Source: Labia minor
Taxonomy: Eukaryota > Arthropoda > Insecta > Dermaptera > Spongiphoridae
DNA: 64,000 bases
Assembly: GCA_963082975.1 (NCBI GenBank)
Contig: OY720344.1
Location: 7,737,580 to 7,801,579 of the forward strand
Direction of reading: 5' to 3'
A program made the translations under genes and the position numbers. The notes under the pieces were generated by a model. It worked only from the letters and a program-made list of their open reading frames with translations, made no database searches and had not been told where the DNA came from. Shown here piece after piece: positions 1 to 12,035 of this stretch (its first letter is position 1; each line of letters begins with the position of its first letter).

Positions 1-7
1 AATTAGT

Positions 8-117
8 TAATTAATTTTCTAGGGATCTCTCAAATAAAACGCTTGCATTTAAATTAAAAATGGTGACAAAATTAAACGGCAAGCGTTTTATTTGAGAGAT
101 CCCTAGAAAATTAATTA
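8..117. mobile_element. short hairpin MITE
   Basis: Two perfect inverted arms of about 38 bp (9-46 and 79-116) enclose a loop of about 32 nt. The arms contain CTAGGGATCTCTCAAATAAA and its complement. There is no coding potential, and the size and perfect pairing suggest a very small, recent non-autonomous DNA element. The outer edge reads GTTAATT on the left and GGTAATT on the right, like the GGTAATT ends of the FB elements elsewhere in this window. No target duplication can be tested because the left flank is cut by the window edge. A pre-miRNA-like hairpin is the alternative. Confidence 0.75.
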
Positions 118-1185
118 CCCCATCATGAAGAAGAATATACTTATTGAGGCTAAGAAAAAAATTATTTTCTAGTTTTTAGTGCATTTATAAATAAAACACT
201 GTAACTTAATTTTTTTTTTAATTATTTATTTTTTCAATTATCCAGTCAAGTGACTGTGAGTACTTCTCAACTCCACATACACACACAAATAAACACCTAC
301 ACACTTCTTTCTCTTCTCATTATTACTATATATACTTAACTATATATAATTATAAATAAATTAATGAATATTTTACAAAATAGGATTTTTATTTTAATTC
401 ATTATTATAAATAATAAATAAATTTAAGGTTTGAAAAACAAACAAACAATATTTAAATATCTATTTACGATATTTATTTCATAATTCTCGTTAGTCATTT
501 CATATGATTAAGTATATAATTTACATGAGAATTGGGATTAACATGAATATTGTTCCTACTGAAATAGTTATAAAATAAATACTAATATATATATAAATAA
601 TTCTTAAACTTTAATTAATTCAATTCGTAGTAATATTATTAGAAGTTAGGAGAAAAGTTATACATTTTATTAGAGGTAATGTTCACTACAGATTTTTTTC
701 ACTCTTCATTCTGTCAATTATTATCACATTATTATTAAAAATCTTCAAAATTTCATAATCTACTTAAAAAGAAACCAAATTGTATTTAATTTACCTAATT
801 TCTGAGAAAAATCAATAAAGTCTTTTTTTTAAATATTTGTTATCCAAAGATACAATACAAAAGAGAGACAACCATTTTGTAGCGTATCTTTCTTCCTCTC
901 CAACAGTTGAACAATAAAAATCTTTTTTGATTTTATTATTCTATTATCCACATTGAATTGCATCATAAAAAACTCACTGATTGTGTTCACATCTTTACGA
1001 ATAAATTAACTTAATAGATCATTAACAGAAAAAAGCACTCATCAGATTTTCACGGTTTTTAATCATGTAATCACAAAAAATAAATAAATAAACAACTAAA
1101 TATACAATTAAACATTTTATATACGAGTATACATTTATTTATATTTTTAAATAAATAAATATGTACCATATATTATATAAATATG
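118..1185. other. AT-rich non-coding DNA
   Basis: Low-complexity A/T-rich sequence with short homopolymers and TA runs. I see no gene, RNA or element in it. Confidence 0.6.
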
Positions 1186-1465
1186 AAAGCGCCATTGGGT
1201 GTGTGGGTAGTGAACCTGCCTCACATTCACATGGTCCCGGGTTCAAGTCCTGGGCCTGGAAAGGGAATTTCCCTAGCTGGGGTCTATGTGACGGAGTCAA
1301 CCCAGCCTCTGGGAACAACATTGGGGAAAAACTATTTGATAGTGCCTCCGATCAAGAAAATCAAGGTAAAGGTTGAGAGGACCCGTTCTACTGATCATAG
1401 AACACCTCATTGAAATAAACGGCTTGATAGGCGTTGTCCTTGCGTAGGTCAGGGTTTTTTTTTAT
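1186..1465 (+). mobile_element. tRNA-derived SINE, copy 1
   Basis: The head is tRNA-related: GGTTCAAGTCC at 1240-1250 matches the RNA polymerase III B box, and CCGGG/CCTGG around it can form the T-arm stem. The body carries GGAATTTCCCTAGCTGGGG and, further on, CTACTGATCATAGAACACC. It ends with GCGTTGTCCTTGCGTAGG followed by a T-rich tract. The same order is seen at 2929 and 22001, which defines a family of about 270 bp. The A box is poorly preserved. Short reading frames across it are an artefact of its higher GC content. It would be mobilised by a LINE reverse transcriptase supplied elsewhere. Confidence 0.85.
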
Positions 1466-2928
1466 TTTTATTATATAAATATAGTGTTAGTGTACGATAG
1501 TAGTGTATTTGAGTAATGTATTTGAGTTATTCAAAACTTATTCAAAATCAAAAAAAAATCCAATATCTATTATAACTTTTAATTTTCTATTTCTGTTCAA
1601 TACATTAATTTTCCTAATAAAATCTTGTAAATTTTAAATTGTCTTATTTTATATTATCATGTAATGGAATTTGTTTTAATCATTTTATATTTTATATATG
1701 TATAAATAAAAAAATGTAATAATTATGAAATAATTGTAGGAATATTCACGTTTAAAAAAGAAAAATAAAGAAAAAAAAATGAATGATTAATATTTCCATC
1801 AGATTCTTAAATTAATTATAATTATTAAATAATTAAATACATAAAAACTATTAAGTAAATGAATAATTATTTATTAATATATCAAATGAAACAATAAGGA
1901 TTAAAAAGATATATTATTTTTCATTTTCTTAAAACACAAAATAAATAAGAAAAAAAAGAATAGAAATTAAATTCTCGTCACGAACTTTTCGACCTTGATT
2001 GATTTTTCTACTATTATCGAGTCAAAATGAAATATAGATTTTTTTTTAAGTTTAAACTCTTTTTCTGGCAATCGGACAATTAGGAAAGAGGAAAGGAAGA
2101 AGGGTTAAGTGGTGGAGGTTAAGGTGGATACTAGTTGAGGGTTTTTTTTTCTATTATTTAAAATATAAAATTATCGTGCCTTTTTAAAGTATAAATTTAT
2201 TATCATTTAGTGAGTGAGTTTTTTTTTTGTCAACTTTAGAGATAACAATAATCATATAGTAGAAGTCGGTTGTTTTTCATAAATTATAGGTAATATAAAA
2301 GGGGAGATGTCGATTTTGTCTATTTTTTTTTTTTTTTTTTTGATTTCAAAGGATATTATTTTGAAAATTGAACATTTTAATCTAAAAATATTGAAAATTT
2401 ATCACTTTTTAAAAACAATATTAGTACAATTTTTACCAATTACTTTGTTATAATGATTTAATACAAAAGTTTTTCATAAATACACCTTAAATAGAATTTA
2501 ATTTTTTTTTTTCATCTGAATTTTTAACATACTTAATATACTTAATATACTTAATCAAATTGAATTGAATTTGTTTATGATATAATATAATATTATATTG
2601 TATAAGATAATAATATTATATATTGTAAAATTCAAATTGTTTTAATATTTTGTTGAAATAATTAGATTTAAGTATTTGTTATTAATTTATTGAGTGAAAT
2701 AAAGTTGACAAAAAAATAATAATTTCACTAAACAATTTTGATTGAACTCTTTTGGATGTCCAATTCAGCGCCCTATAATATACCATCTATATGACCAAGA
2801 TTCATTATCCAATTTGTGTGAAATCTTGTCACCAGCTTTTAGGAATATACCATTCTCATTTATTGTAATTCCATGATTTACTAATATTCCATATCACATC
2901 AATTTCTTTTCCCAAAATCTTTCGGTCA
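1466..2928. other. AT-rich non-coding DNA
   Basis: A/T-rich filler with poly-T runs (T-run near 2321-2341) and TA-rich tracts around 2580-2630. No feature recognised. Confidence 0.6.
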
Positions 2929-3197
2929 ATGCCCCACAGGGTGAAAGGCAGCGTAGCTGGCTCACATTCTCGTGGTCCCGAGTTCAAGTCCCGGGCCTGT
3001 CAAGAGAATTTCTCTAGCTGGGGTTTATGGGACGGAGTCAACCCAGCCTCTGGGATCAAAATTTGGAAGTTACTTGATAAAAAGTAGCGCCTCCGATCAA
3101 GAAAATCAAGGTAAAGGTTGATAGGACCCGTTCTACTGATCATAGGACACCTCATTGATATAATTGATTTGATAGGCGTTGTCCTTGCGTAGGACGT
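2929..3197 (+). mobile_element. tRNA-derived SINE, copy 2
   Basis: This is the best preserved member. The tRNA-like head contains GCAGCGTAGCTGGCTCAC, a plausible A-box region, and AGTTCAAGTCC (2981-2991, B box with one change). The body repeats the CTCTAGCTGGGGTTTATGGG and CAACCCAGCCTCTGGGA blocks of copy 1. The tail is again GCGTTGTCCTTGCGTAGGAC. The flanks are unrelated to those of the other copies, so this is dispersed retroposition and not local duplication. Confidence 0.87.
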
Positions 3198-3464
3198 ACA
3201 TATGTCAGAGGAAAAAAAAATAATTTCGATGACTAAATAGAAATATTAGGGAAGTTATTTTGTATATATTATGCACACATTTTTAATTTGTTCAAATATA
3301 CTAATATATTATACATTGAGTATTAGTAATACTTTACTTGTGTGAAAAATATCAATAAAAATCAAAATATAAGAATATATATCAGGAAAATAAAATATTT
3401 TTCAATTTAAAAAAATTGATGTAATTTATTAAAAAGTTTTATTCTATTTTACTCATGATAATTA

Positions 3465-3502
<38 letters not shown>

Positions 3503-3507
3503 CAATG

Positions 3508-3541
<34 letters not shown>

Positions 3542-4307
3542 GATAAAACAATTTTTGAGGTGTTGAATGGTGAATATTCTTCTCTGATTTCTTCACTGAT
3601 TATTTCCGCTAATTATTTCAGGTAACCTCTCAATTAAAATGAAAATGACTGGGTGGATCATTAAAACTAGATCTATTTTCATTGAATTTTTTTCTTCTTC
3701 TTCCATAGAAGATTACTTTTCAATTGTCAGTCATCTTAATAGGTATATTTTTATAATATATATATTTTTATCTCTACGATCTCGTATCTTCAATCGCGAA
3801 CGAAGATATTAAATAATTTAATTTTTTTTTTAAACTATTGTTTTTCCTACAAATAATTTCATGATAATAAATATTATATTTTTCTATTATAGTTATTAAA
3901 ATTTATACCAAATTATAATTTAATTGAATATTTTTTTTTTCATAATAAGTAATTGAAAGAGATTATGATATGAATAATAAATGGGTGATGTGGGTGGATT
4001 GTGGGTGTCTAGTTGACTAATAAATAAATGTTGCTGGCATGCCAATGGGCTAACAACACGGAGAAAAAACATCATCTAACTTTTGTTACACCCTTACTAG
4101 AAAAGTTTATCGGGTACGGTAGATAGATGATAGTTGACGTAGTCATGCCATGTTAATAATAATAACAGATATCTAAAGATCTTTTCGGTTAAGCAACATG
4201 AAAAAGAATGGATGAGAATGGTTTATATATCCCAATATATAGAAGTTTTTTTTTTAATCAATTAAATAAATTTTAATATTTATGTATTATATCTTTATAC
4301 AAATATA
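3198..4307. other. AT-rich DNA with a compound microsatellite
   Basis: AT-rich sequence. An (AT)n run at about 3467-3500 is followed by (ATGT)n at about 3505-3537. The segment 3960-4200 is slightly less AT-rich (CATGCCAATGGGCTAACAAC) but nothing coding is recognised. Confidence 0.6.
3467..3537. repeat. (AT)n-(ATGT)n microsatellite
   Basis: An uninterrupted AT dinucleotide run changes, after AGCA, into about eight ATGT units. Confidence 0.9.
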
Positions 4308-4917
4308 ATAAGCTGGAGAGTCTCCACTCGACCATCTCGCAAATTTGAATTGGATTAAATAACATAATATATTATATTATAATTTAAATTTAATTAATAA
4401 TCAATTATTAATGAAAATTAATAAATATATATTTATTAAACCAGCGCATGTTTGTCTCTTTGTTGATGGCACCACGTCACGTGTTGGCGCGTGAGATTTG
4501 CAGTGTTAAAAAATTAATTCAGGTACTTTCAGCGATTCAATCAAGCTGAAATTCTATATATAGCAGTTTTATACAATTATTAATCACGTGAAAAACTATC
4601 AAACCTATATCTTTATTTTTACGGGCACTTTAGAGGAAAAAAAATAAAAACATTGTAAGTAATGACCCACTTTCGGTTGAGCTACATTTCTCAAAAGATG
4701 ATAGAAAACTACGAATTTTGAATAATGCCCATGTACAAAATTTCATGATTCTAGCTCAAATCGTTTTTGCATAATATGATCTACATATACTCACACAGAA
4801 AGAGACATTTTTCTCAACCTTAGTGAAAATGACTCAGGGACCTTCAAAACGTATAAAAACATCAAAATCTCGACATCAAAAATTTTCACAATACTATCTC
4901 TGGCGAGATAGTAAAAA
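4308..4917 (-). mobile_element. HEL-A Helentron-like element, copy 1
   Basis: Full-length member, defined here for the family. In its own sense it starts TTTTACTATCTCGCC with a small 5' hairpin (ACTATCTC/GAGATAGT). It then has CACTAAGGTTGAGAAAAATG, a (TG)n-type microsatellite (decayed here), and GAGCTAGAATCATGAAATTT. Later come TCAACTTTTGAGAAATGTAG and a GC-rich box with CACGTGACGTGGTGCC. Near the 3' end lies the inverse of the 5' motif (GCGAGAT..GTCGAG), then the hairpin GTGGAGACTCTCCAGCTTA. A 5' motif inverted before a 3' terminal hairpin is the known layout of Helentron-derived HINE/DINE-1 elements. Membership is inferred from structure; no Rep/helicase is present. Confidence 0.8.
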
Positions 4918-5836
4918 TATTAGAATATTATGAATCTTTCAAAAGACCTATAAGAATTCAATTTAAAATAAAAACATCATATAAATAATTCAAAATTTAT
5001 TACTTTTCAAGAGTAAAAGAAAATTGAATATACATACATTTATGGATTATAATTGATTTAATGAGTCATATAATAAAAATAAAATCTAACTTATAATAAT
5101 ATTATAAGGTGTGTGTGTAATTTATGAAACAATATTGGCCAAAATTTAAAATTTAAATTTATTTATTACTTATAGACAAATATTTTGTCTTTTAATTAAC
5201 GATACGTTAATCAACATGACAATCTTTTTCGCCGCTTTCCATTTTCTACATTTTTTTTTTTTTTTTTTTATAAAATTTATCTTTAAATTTGGATGGATGA
5301 ATGAATAAACCAATGATTTTATTTTTATTTTGATAATATTCTAGTACTTAGTTATATTTGAATGATTTTATTATTTATATTTTGCACAAAATAAATTATT
5401 ATATTATTATTAAGTTTAAGTGAATGGTTGAATTGCATATGATTACCCTGTGAGTTTGATATTTCAACCGGAAATATAAACTAACCCTTTTGTGTCGACC
5501 CAAAATCATTAATGTAGTGTAGCCTTTCTCTCTCTCTCTCTCTTTTTTTTGATACTAATCGGACCGTTTAGAACATAAATGCGTACCCATGCTTGTCTTC
5601 TTTCTCTGTTTTGTTCACACACCACATCATCATCAACCGTTTTTTTTTTTTTTTTGTTTTATTTTTGTTTTATTTTTGTTTATATTCTTATGTTTTACAA
5701 AAACATGAAAATGTGGCTAATCTTATTATATGAATTATTTAATAAAATGAATAAAAAAATAAATAAATAATTAATTTGTTGTAAGTTTTAAATTGAAAAA
5801 TATCAATATTATTATACTATTCTGATGCAAAATGTA

Positions 5837-5873
<37 letters not shown>

Positions 5874-8005
5874 TGAAAATGAAATTAGAAACTTTTAGTA
5901 TTAATTATTATTATTATTGAAGGAAATTAATAAATCATTTAATAAAATTATAAATATAATAATAAACGGTTACTTTGATATCAAAATCATAGATTTATTT
6001 TTTAATTTATTTATTGATTTTTGTTTTTCGTTTTTTTTTTTTTAATAATTAATTATTAACCCTACACTGCTCAATTTGAACTATTAAACAATTGAAATAG
6101 TAGATCTAGCGTTATATAAGAATTTATTAAATAGGGTTATGTATTTTGATTGTCAATTTTATTTTGAAATTTTTATTTATAAAAATTGAACCCATACGAA
6201 TAAAAGATAGCAACCTTCTTTTCTTATAATAGAAAAAAACATTTTCAAAAAACAAAAAACAAAAAAAAAAATTGGATTTTTTGTTCTGCTAAAATCTCTC
6301 AATTTGTATTCTCAAATAATAAAATCAATCTATTTTTTTTTTAAATAAATTCAATATCATAATAGAAATTTTAAAATTTAAAGTTAAAATGTTGAAAAGT
6401 ATAATAGATAAATAGAAGTTATATAACTAAGCGATATCTTTGTAAATAACAAAAAAAAAAAAAAATTAATCATTAAACATACACAAAGACCCCCCCCCCC
6501 CCATATATATATATATAAATACATTGGTATATGTACATAATTATAATTATTCAATTAATACTAAAATTATTCTATTTTTAATTTAAAGTTAAATAAAATG
6601 TACATATTTTACAGTTTTGTAAATTATATAATATATACATTTTTTATAATTTATTATTCCTTATTATACGATTAATTTTTTAAAAGAAAAAACAAAAATA
6701 ATATAAAAATATTTAAAAAATAATTTTTAATTTTATAATAATTAAACATTTAAAAATTAATGATAAAATTTTAAAAAATAAAAGAAACTGAATAATTTTT
6801 TCCTTTTTCTATATGATCTTAAAAAACAAATGATGTACTTTTATTAAATTAATATTAAACTGGTATCATGATGTTATTGTTTTCTTTTCTTTTTTTTTTT
6901 TTTTTTTTAAATATTTAAATTAAAGTTTTTTTTTTGTCTATTTTCTAAACGTTTTCAATTCGCCTCGCCTTCCAAGTGGTCAACGTTTATCTTCTGGATA
7001 AACATCACTTTAGATTCTTTTAGTTTTTTTTTTTGTTAACAACTCTTGGTCAATTTTATTCCATTATAAATTTACCCTCACGGTAAACTAAAAAGAGGAA
7101 ATCTGGACATCTGGTCTTCGGAACTTTATCTCCCTTTTCACCTACCCCCTATTTTTTCAAAAAATCAAACTGATGCCTTTTGCGTCTCCTCATGCCTCCC
7201 CCAATTCCGCCGGATGAATAATCAAAAATGGTTTAACATATCAAACATTTATATATATAATCAAATAATCATTTGAAATAATGAAACAATTTCACATTTT
7301 TGCAATATCTTTTTTTATTCACTTTCCGTTACTAGAAATATATTATTTTTCGGATGAAAGCTCCATTTTACTTTTCATATTACAAAAACATTTCTCATCA
7401 ACTTACTTATATATAATAATTTAAAGGGAAAGAACCTGAAATTTCCTTCCGAGACTATATAAATAATGATTATCATAAAAGTATAATTATAAAAATATTT
7501 TTTTAATATTAAAAATTTGAAAAAAAAAATTATTAGCAATCATACTTTGAAAATGATTAAAATATTTTATAATTAATATATATATATAAATTTAAAAGTA
7601 CTTATTAGAATAGATAAAATACTAGAGTTTATTTCATTTAAAATTTACAACTTTCACTGAAAATATATTTTAAAGCAAGAACTATTCGATTTTGAAATTT
7701 TTTTCTTTCTAGTATTTTTACTGTGATTTTTTAATATAGCTTATCTGATCAAATTTATAAAATTTGTTAATAACTGGTTACAAATTCATGTCAAATGATC
7801 GAAACTGATTTTCGACAAATTTAAATTTCCGGTTCTTTTGTTAAATATATCAACTAATTTACTTTTATAAAAATTTCTGAAAAAAAAAACTAGTGAAATC
7901 AACTAATTAATATTAATAGTAATATCTTTTTACTAACTGAAAATAATAAAATCAATATTTTATTTAAAAATAAAAAGAATATAAACCAACCATATAATGA
8001 TGTTG

Positions 8006-8036
<31 letters not shown>

Positions 8037-9049
8037 TAATAATAATTAATAATAATCTTACAGGATGAGTCGAGAAGAATGGATTAATATTCAGGAATCA
8101 ATTGAACATATCAATTGAAAATATCAAAAATTTAATTACATATGAATTTATGTGTTTTATTATTAATTAAATAAGTGTATGTAGTTTATTTAATACTCAT
8201 AATTTATTCAATTTATGTGAAATTAAATAAAATAAATGTAAAAGTAGAATTGAAAATGTTTTAATCATACTATAATAATCAATGAATGAAGATATTATGC
8301 ACAATCAAGACATTTTTTTAATGATAATAATTTAATATCATATTAAAATACTTAATTAAAGAGAGTTTATTTTTAGTTTGCTAAAAAATGTTATAAAGAT
8401 GCAAAGTATATTCAGTTGTTCAATTTCTATATATGATATATAATAATTTTCTTACTTTATACTCATTTTATATTTTATAACCACTTACATAATTCGTTAA
8501 ATTATAATAAAAAAAAGTATGTTAATTTTTTATATTATTTATTTTCCTCTGAGCATTTCACTCTAGTAATATTGTAGTTTAGCCAGTTCTTCTCGACTTG
8601 CCTTGAATATAAATATAATAATAATAAAATATAAATTAAAATGTTTATTTAAATATTTTTTTATAAATATTTTATTAATAATAATTAATATTATTAATTT
8701 AATATTGATGATCCTAATCGGGTTGTAATGTTGATATTGAACTTGCAAATTATTTACTAATACCTAAATATCTACTTATTATAAATAAAAATAAATATCT
8801 ATATTATTTGGAAATTATTAGAATCGTTGTCTATCATTCTAATAGAGAGAGAGAGAGAGGGAAATTGTGATTCATCGTTTACTAAACATAAGGCCATTAA
8901 CCTGTTGTAATTAATAATAATAATAAGAAGAAGATGAAGAAAAAGAATAATTGGAAAAAGAATGGCAAGAGGTGATTTTTGGAATAAGAGTTGATAGGGG
9001 CGAGGGGTGGTTATTTCGAATAAACTAAAAGAGAGGTATTTTCTTTTTT
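4918..9049. other. long AT-rich stretch with SSRs
   Basis: Four kilobases of A/T-rich DNA without a recognisable gene or transposon. It holds a CT run near 5529-5543, (TTA)n at 5841-5869, a C14 tract at 6490-6503, AT runs, and (AAT)n at about 7999-8043. The segment 6958-7215 is less AT-rich (CGCCTCGCCTTCCAAGTGGT) and unique within the window. The GA run at about 8845-8860 precedes a purine-rich stretch. Short frames here are chance openings. Confidence 0.6.
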
Positions 9050-9412
9050 CTTTTTTTTTTCGGAAAAGCCTCACCTCTATGACTTTTGACTATTGATGAG
9101 GATGATCTGCATTTTTTCTCCTTCATCTCTTTCTCGGGGTAATTTGTTTAAGAAAAGGCATTTTTTGGGCGGTGCCCCCGCGGCAGAAGAGGCCAGGTGT
9201 TGGTTAAGGACCCCGGGGGCCTAAAGGACATCCATGTGTATATGCAAACGAGCAGCCTAAAACCGGTACCCTCTCCTCTCCTCTCCACTACCTTTCCCAC
9301 TCATATGCATATGTTGGTTGTTCCTGCTGCTCCTGCTGCTGTTGCTGCTGATGGGAAAAACTCTTTACATTTAGCCCTTCAAGAGAATTTTTCTTCACAG
9401 CTACACCCAAAA
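9050..9412. other. unique less AT-rich island
   Basis: A block of markedly higher GC than its surroundings, with CCCCCGCGGCAGAAGAGGCC and GACCCCGGGGGCC, a TCCTC run and a (CTG)n-like run at 9322-9350. A 94-codon frame opens at 9197, but its start has no support and it runs into the duplicated AT-rich segment, so I do not call a gene. It could be a conserved regulatory element or an exon of a gene extending outside the window. Confidence 0.4.
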
Positions 9413-9723
9413 AAAGGGTTAATTTTATTATTTAAATATATATACATTGAAATTCATCCATTGAATAAATTCAAAACATGATTTTAACGGATTATTACAG
9501 AATACAGAAACTGTTAAAATGTATGTTAAAAAATTTCAGTTGAATCCAGAATTCAAATACAAATACAAATAGATTAATTGAAAGAATCTTGCAAATTTTT
9601 TTATAAAATTAGCTGCTACAAATAATAATATTATTTTTTTAATTACAATAAAATAATAATATATTTATTTGTATACGTGTATATTCTTATGTATTAAATA
9701 GAAGGAAAAATTTTAAAATTAAA
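9413..9723. repeat. duplicated segment DUP, copy 1
   Basis: About 310 bp nearly identical to 16453-16784. Shared landmarks in order are ACATTGAAATTCATCCATTG, CAGAATACAGAAACTGTTAA, AATCTTGCAAATTTTTTTAT and TGTATACGTGTATATTCTTA. In both places a HEL-A copy follows directly and in the same orientation, so the duplicated unit includes the element. Left of 9413 the two loci differ. Confidence 0.9.
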
Positions 9724-10053
9724 ATAAGCTGGAGTGTCTCCACTCGACTATCTCGCAAATTTGAATTGGATTAAATAACAAAATATATTATATTTAAATT
9801 AAATTTAATTAATTATAAATTATAAATTAAAATAAATAAATAATATTTATTAAACCAGCGCATGTTTGGCTCTTTGTTGATGGCACAACGTCACGTTCTG
9901 GCGCGTGAGATATGCAGAGTTAAAAAATTCCGGCACTTTCAGCAATCCAATCAATCTGATATTCTATATATAGCAGTTTTATACAATTTCTAATCATATG
10001 AAAAACTATCAAACATTTTTCTTTATTTTTACGGTCTAGCGAGATAGTAAAAA
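9724..10053 (-). mobile_element. HEL-A, copy 2 (internally deleted)
   Basis: Both ends are present: the 3' hairpin side (AGCTGGAGTGTCTCCACTCG) at the left and GCGAGATAGTAAAAA at the right. The inside is cut to 330 bp. The deletion runs from just after TTTACGGTC to the 5' motif, removing the microsatellite, the ATGAAATTTGGTA core and the CACTAAGGTTGAG block. The ends alone may suffice for mobility, but a deletion after insertion is equally possible. Confidence 0.85.
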
Positions 10054-10349
10054 TGTTCAATTTAATGAAAATGAAATATCTGAAATTCATTAAAAATTTT
10101 TTTTTTCATATTTTTCAATTCATATTTAAATTCAAATAAAAAAAGAATAATAATCCTTTATAAAAATATATTTTTTCAATGATGTAGATAAAGAAAAATA
10201 AAAATAATATAAATTTATAAAAAAAATTTAATATTTGTTGTTAAATTGAATAATAATAATCATAATAAAATGATAATTTATTAATAGAATTTGAATATAG
10301 GTAGGTAGGTAGGTAGGTAGGTAGGTAGATTGAGAAGAATTCTTTGTAA

Positions 10350-10380
<31 letters not shown>

Positions 10381-11431
10381 TGATAAAGAATTGGAGTTTC
10401 TATTTACGAAGAGATGGCTTCCCACGACATTTTCGTTGAAAGAATGAATCAATTAGGGCCGTATGCAAACGAAAGAAGGGCCCACCTTATGCATACATTA
10501 AGGGTCTGCCGGTCCTGTCAATAGTCAATGCTAAACCATTCTCACACATATTGATGCCATTGATGGCTATTATAATGCAAAATACTTCCTTAAACAGGGC
10601 ACAGGTACACTTTACTTGCATACAGGTAGTGATTTGCATCTCAGCAATGGGGTCGAACGATATACGAACCCTTTTCTTACACTTACACTTACACACATAC
10701 ACACACTATAGATTGAGAGGGAAAATGAAAGAATTAAAACTATTCAATAGATATTCAACCACAATTTCCTATTTAAATATGATAAGACATTCTACCATCA
10801 ATAGATTATTTTTATATCTTTTCTAAAGAATTTTTTTTCTCCTTTCTATTTCCATTCCTTTTGATAGATTTCTTTTTCAAATGTAAAGTTTATAATAAAT
10901 ACAAAGCGTTTATATCAGAGTATTTTAATATTCACAAACAAAATTGATAAGTTGATTTTGGATCAAAGAAATTTAAAATATATTGTAATAAGTTACTTAT
11001 ATATTTCTAAATAGTTCATAAAATAAATATAATAATTATCTCTCTTTAAAACCATTTTCTTTTATTTCTCTTGATATAAATTTAATATATATATGTTTTT
11101 TTTACTTTTCAAGCCCTGAGAATGTAAAATTAAAGAATTTGATTGACTACGAGATTTTAGAAATTCGCTTGTTGTGTTGTGTTAAAATATTATAAATTGA
11201 TTATAAATCTCTTTTTGGCTAAAATAATGATATCATTTTTTTTATTATAAATTTTATAAATTGACTTAAAATTAAAACATTTTAATGGTAGATATTTAAT
11301 ATTTTTCTTTGTTTTATTTAGATTTTTTTCTGAATTCAATTCTTATACGACATGAATATATAATAATAATTAATATCTAATAAAAGCCGGCAACGCCACC
11401 TATATTTATTGCATAAAAATATAAAATTCTC
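10054..11431. other. AT-rich DNA with a less AT-rich island
   Basis: Holds (GTAG)n at 10300-10328, (TTA)n at about 10349-10380 and an island at 10390-10720. The island is unique here (GGGCCGTATGCAAACGAAAG, GCCCACCTTATGCATACATT). It has three ATGCAAA/ATGCATA-type words, suggesting a regulatory rather than coding role. Overlapping frames on both strands do not agree on one reading. A stub GCCGGCAACGCC at 11388-11399 resembles the 3' part of HEL-B, probably an older fragment. Confidence 0.5.
10300..10380. repeat. (GTAG)n and (TTA)n microsatellites
   Basis: About seven GTAG units, a short spacer, then about eleven ATT units. Confidence 0.9.
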
Positions 11432-12035
11432 TTTTTACTGACCGACGCTAGTAAGGGAGGTATTGTTTTTACACCAAATTTCACATGTGAATATTTTTAC
11501 ATATCTCCACGAATCATGCATTTTCTTAACAGAAAAAAGTATTTTTAGCATGATGTCTGTCCTTCCGTCCGTCCGTCTGTGCGTCTGTCCGTCCGTATAG
11601 ATGTGTTCAGCCTGAACGGCTCAACGGATTTTGATAAAATTTAGTATATTTACTTAATGCATCAGTAGGATGAATGGATCAACTTTTGGTGCAAATCCGG
11701 AAACCGGAAGTGGTAGTATTAGCGATCGACGATAGGAAGGGAAGGGTTATTTTCGCACCAAATTTCACATGAGCCGATATTGTACATATCTCCACAAATC
11801 ATGCACTTTGTATTGTAACGAGAAAAATCATCTTCCAGCAATTCATGACGTCACAGCCTGGTCTTACATATATATTATAAATAAAATAAAATTAAAAATA
11901 TTTATGTTATATCATATCTGTTTTTTATTGCATTAATAGATACATTTAAATTATTTGAAATTGTTTCTGTAACTGGAAATTAATTTATTTCAAACCGTCT
12001 GTCGGTTCTCTGCCTGGCCACAGGTCAACTTATTT
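11432..12035 (+). mobile_element. HEL-B Helentron-like element, copy 1
   Basis: Defined here for the family. It starts TTTTACTGACCGACGCTAG (family form TTTTACCGACCGACGATAG), then has ACACCAAATTTCACATGTG, AAAGTATTTTTAGCATGATG and a (GTCC)n-type microsatellite. The core follows: GCCTGAACGGCTCAACGGAT, TGATAAAATTTAGTATATTT, ATCAACTTTTGGTGCAAATC and AAACCGGAAGTGGTAG. Near the 3' end the 5' motif returns inverted (CCGTCTGTCGGT), followed by a hairpin (CCTGGCCACAGG) and CAACTTATTT. Inverse motif plus terminal hairpin plus microsatellite is the Helentron/HINE layout. Non-autonomous. Confidence 0.85.

Noticed and set aside
1161-1413. Two overlapping 71- and 76-codon plus frames and a minus frame
   Set aside because: They lie wholly on SINE copy 1 and its flank; the same sequence recurs without conserved frames.
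1186-3197. Possible tRNA genes
   Set aside because: B box and T arm are present, but no full cloverleaf or acceptor pairing, and the sequence continues into a shared SINE body.
5579-5770. 63-codon T-rich frame
   Set aside because: Generated by poly-T and TTTTTGTTTTA repeats; no domain.
9197-9481. 94-codon frame with AAPAAVAADG run
   Set aside because: The middle is a CTG-type microsatellite and the end enters duplicated AT-rich DNA; no recognised domain.
10487-10826. Overlapping 71-aa minus and 91-aa plus frames
   Set aside because: Both strands open over the same bases, no motif, no codon pattern favouring either.
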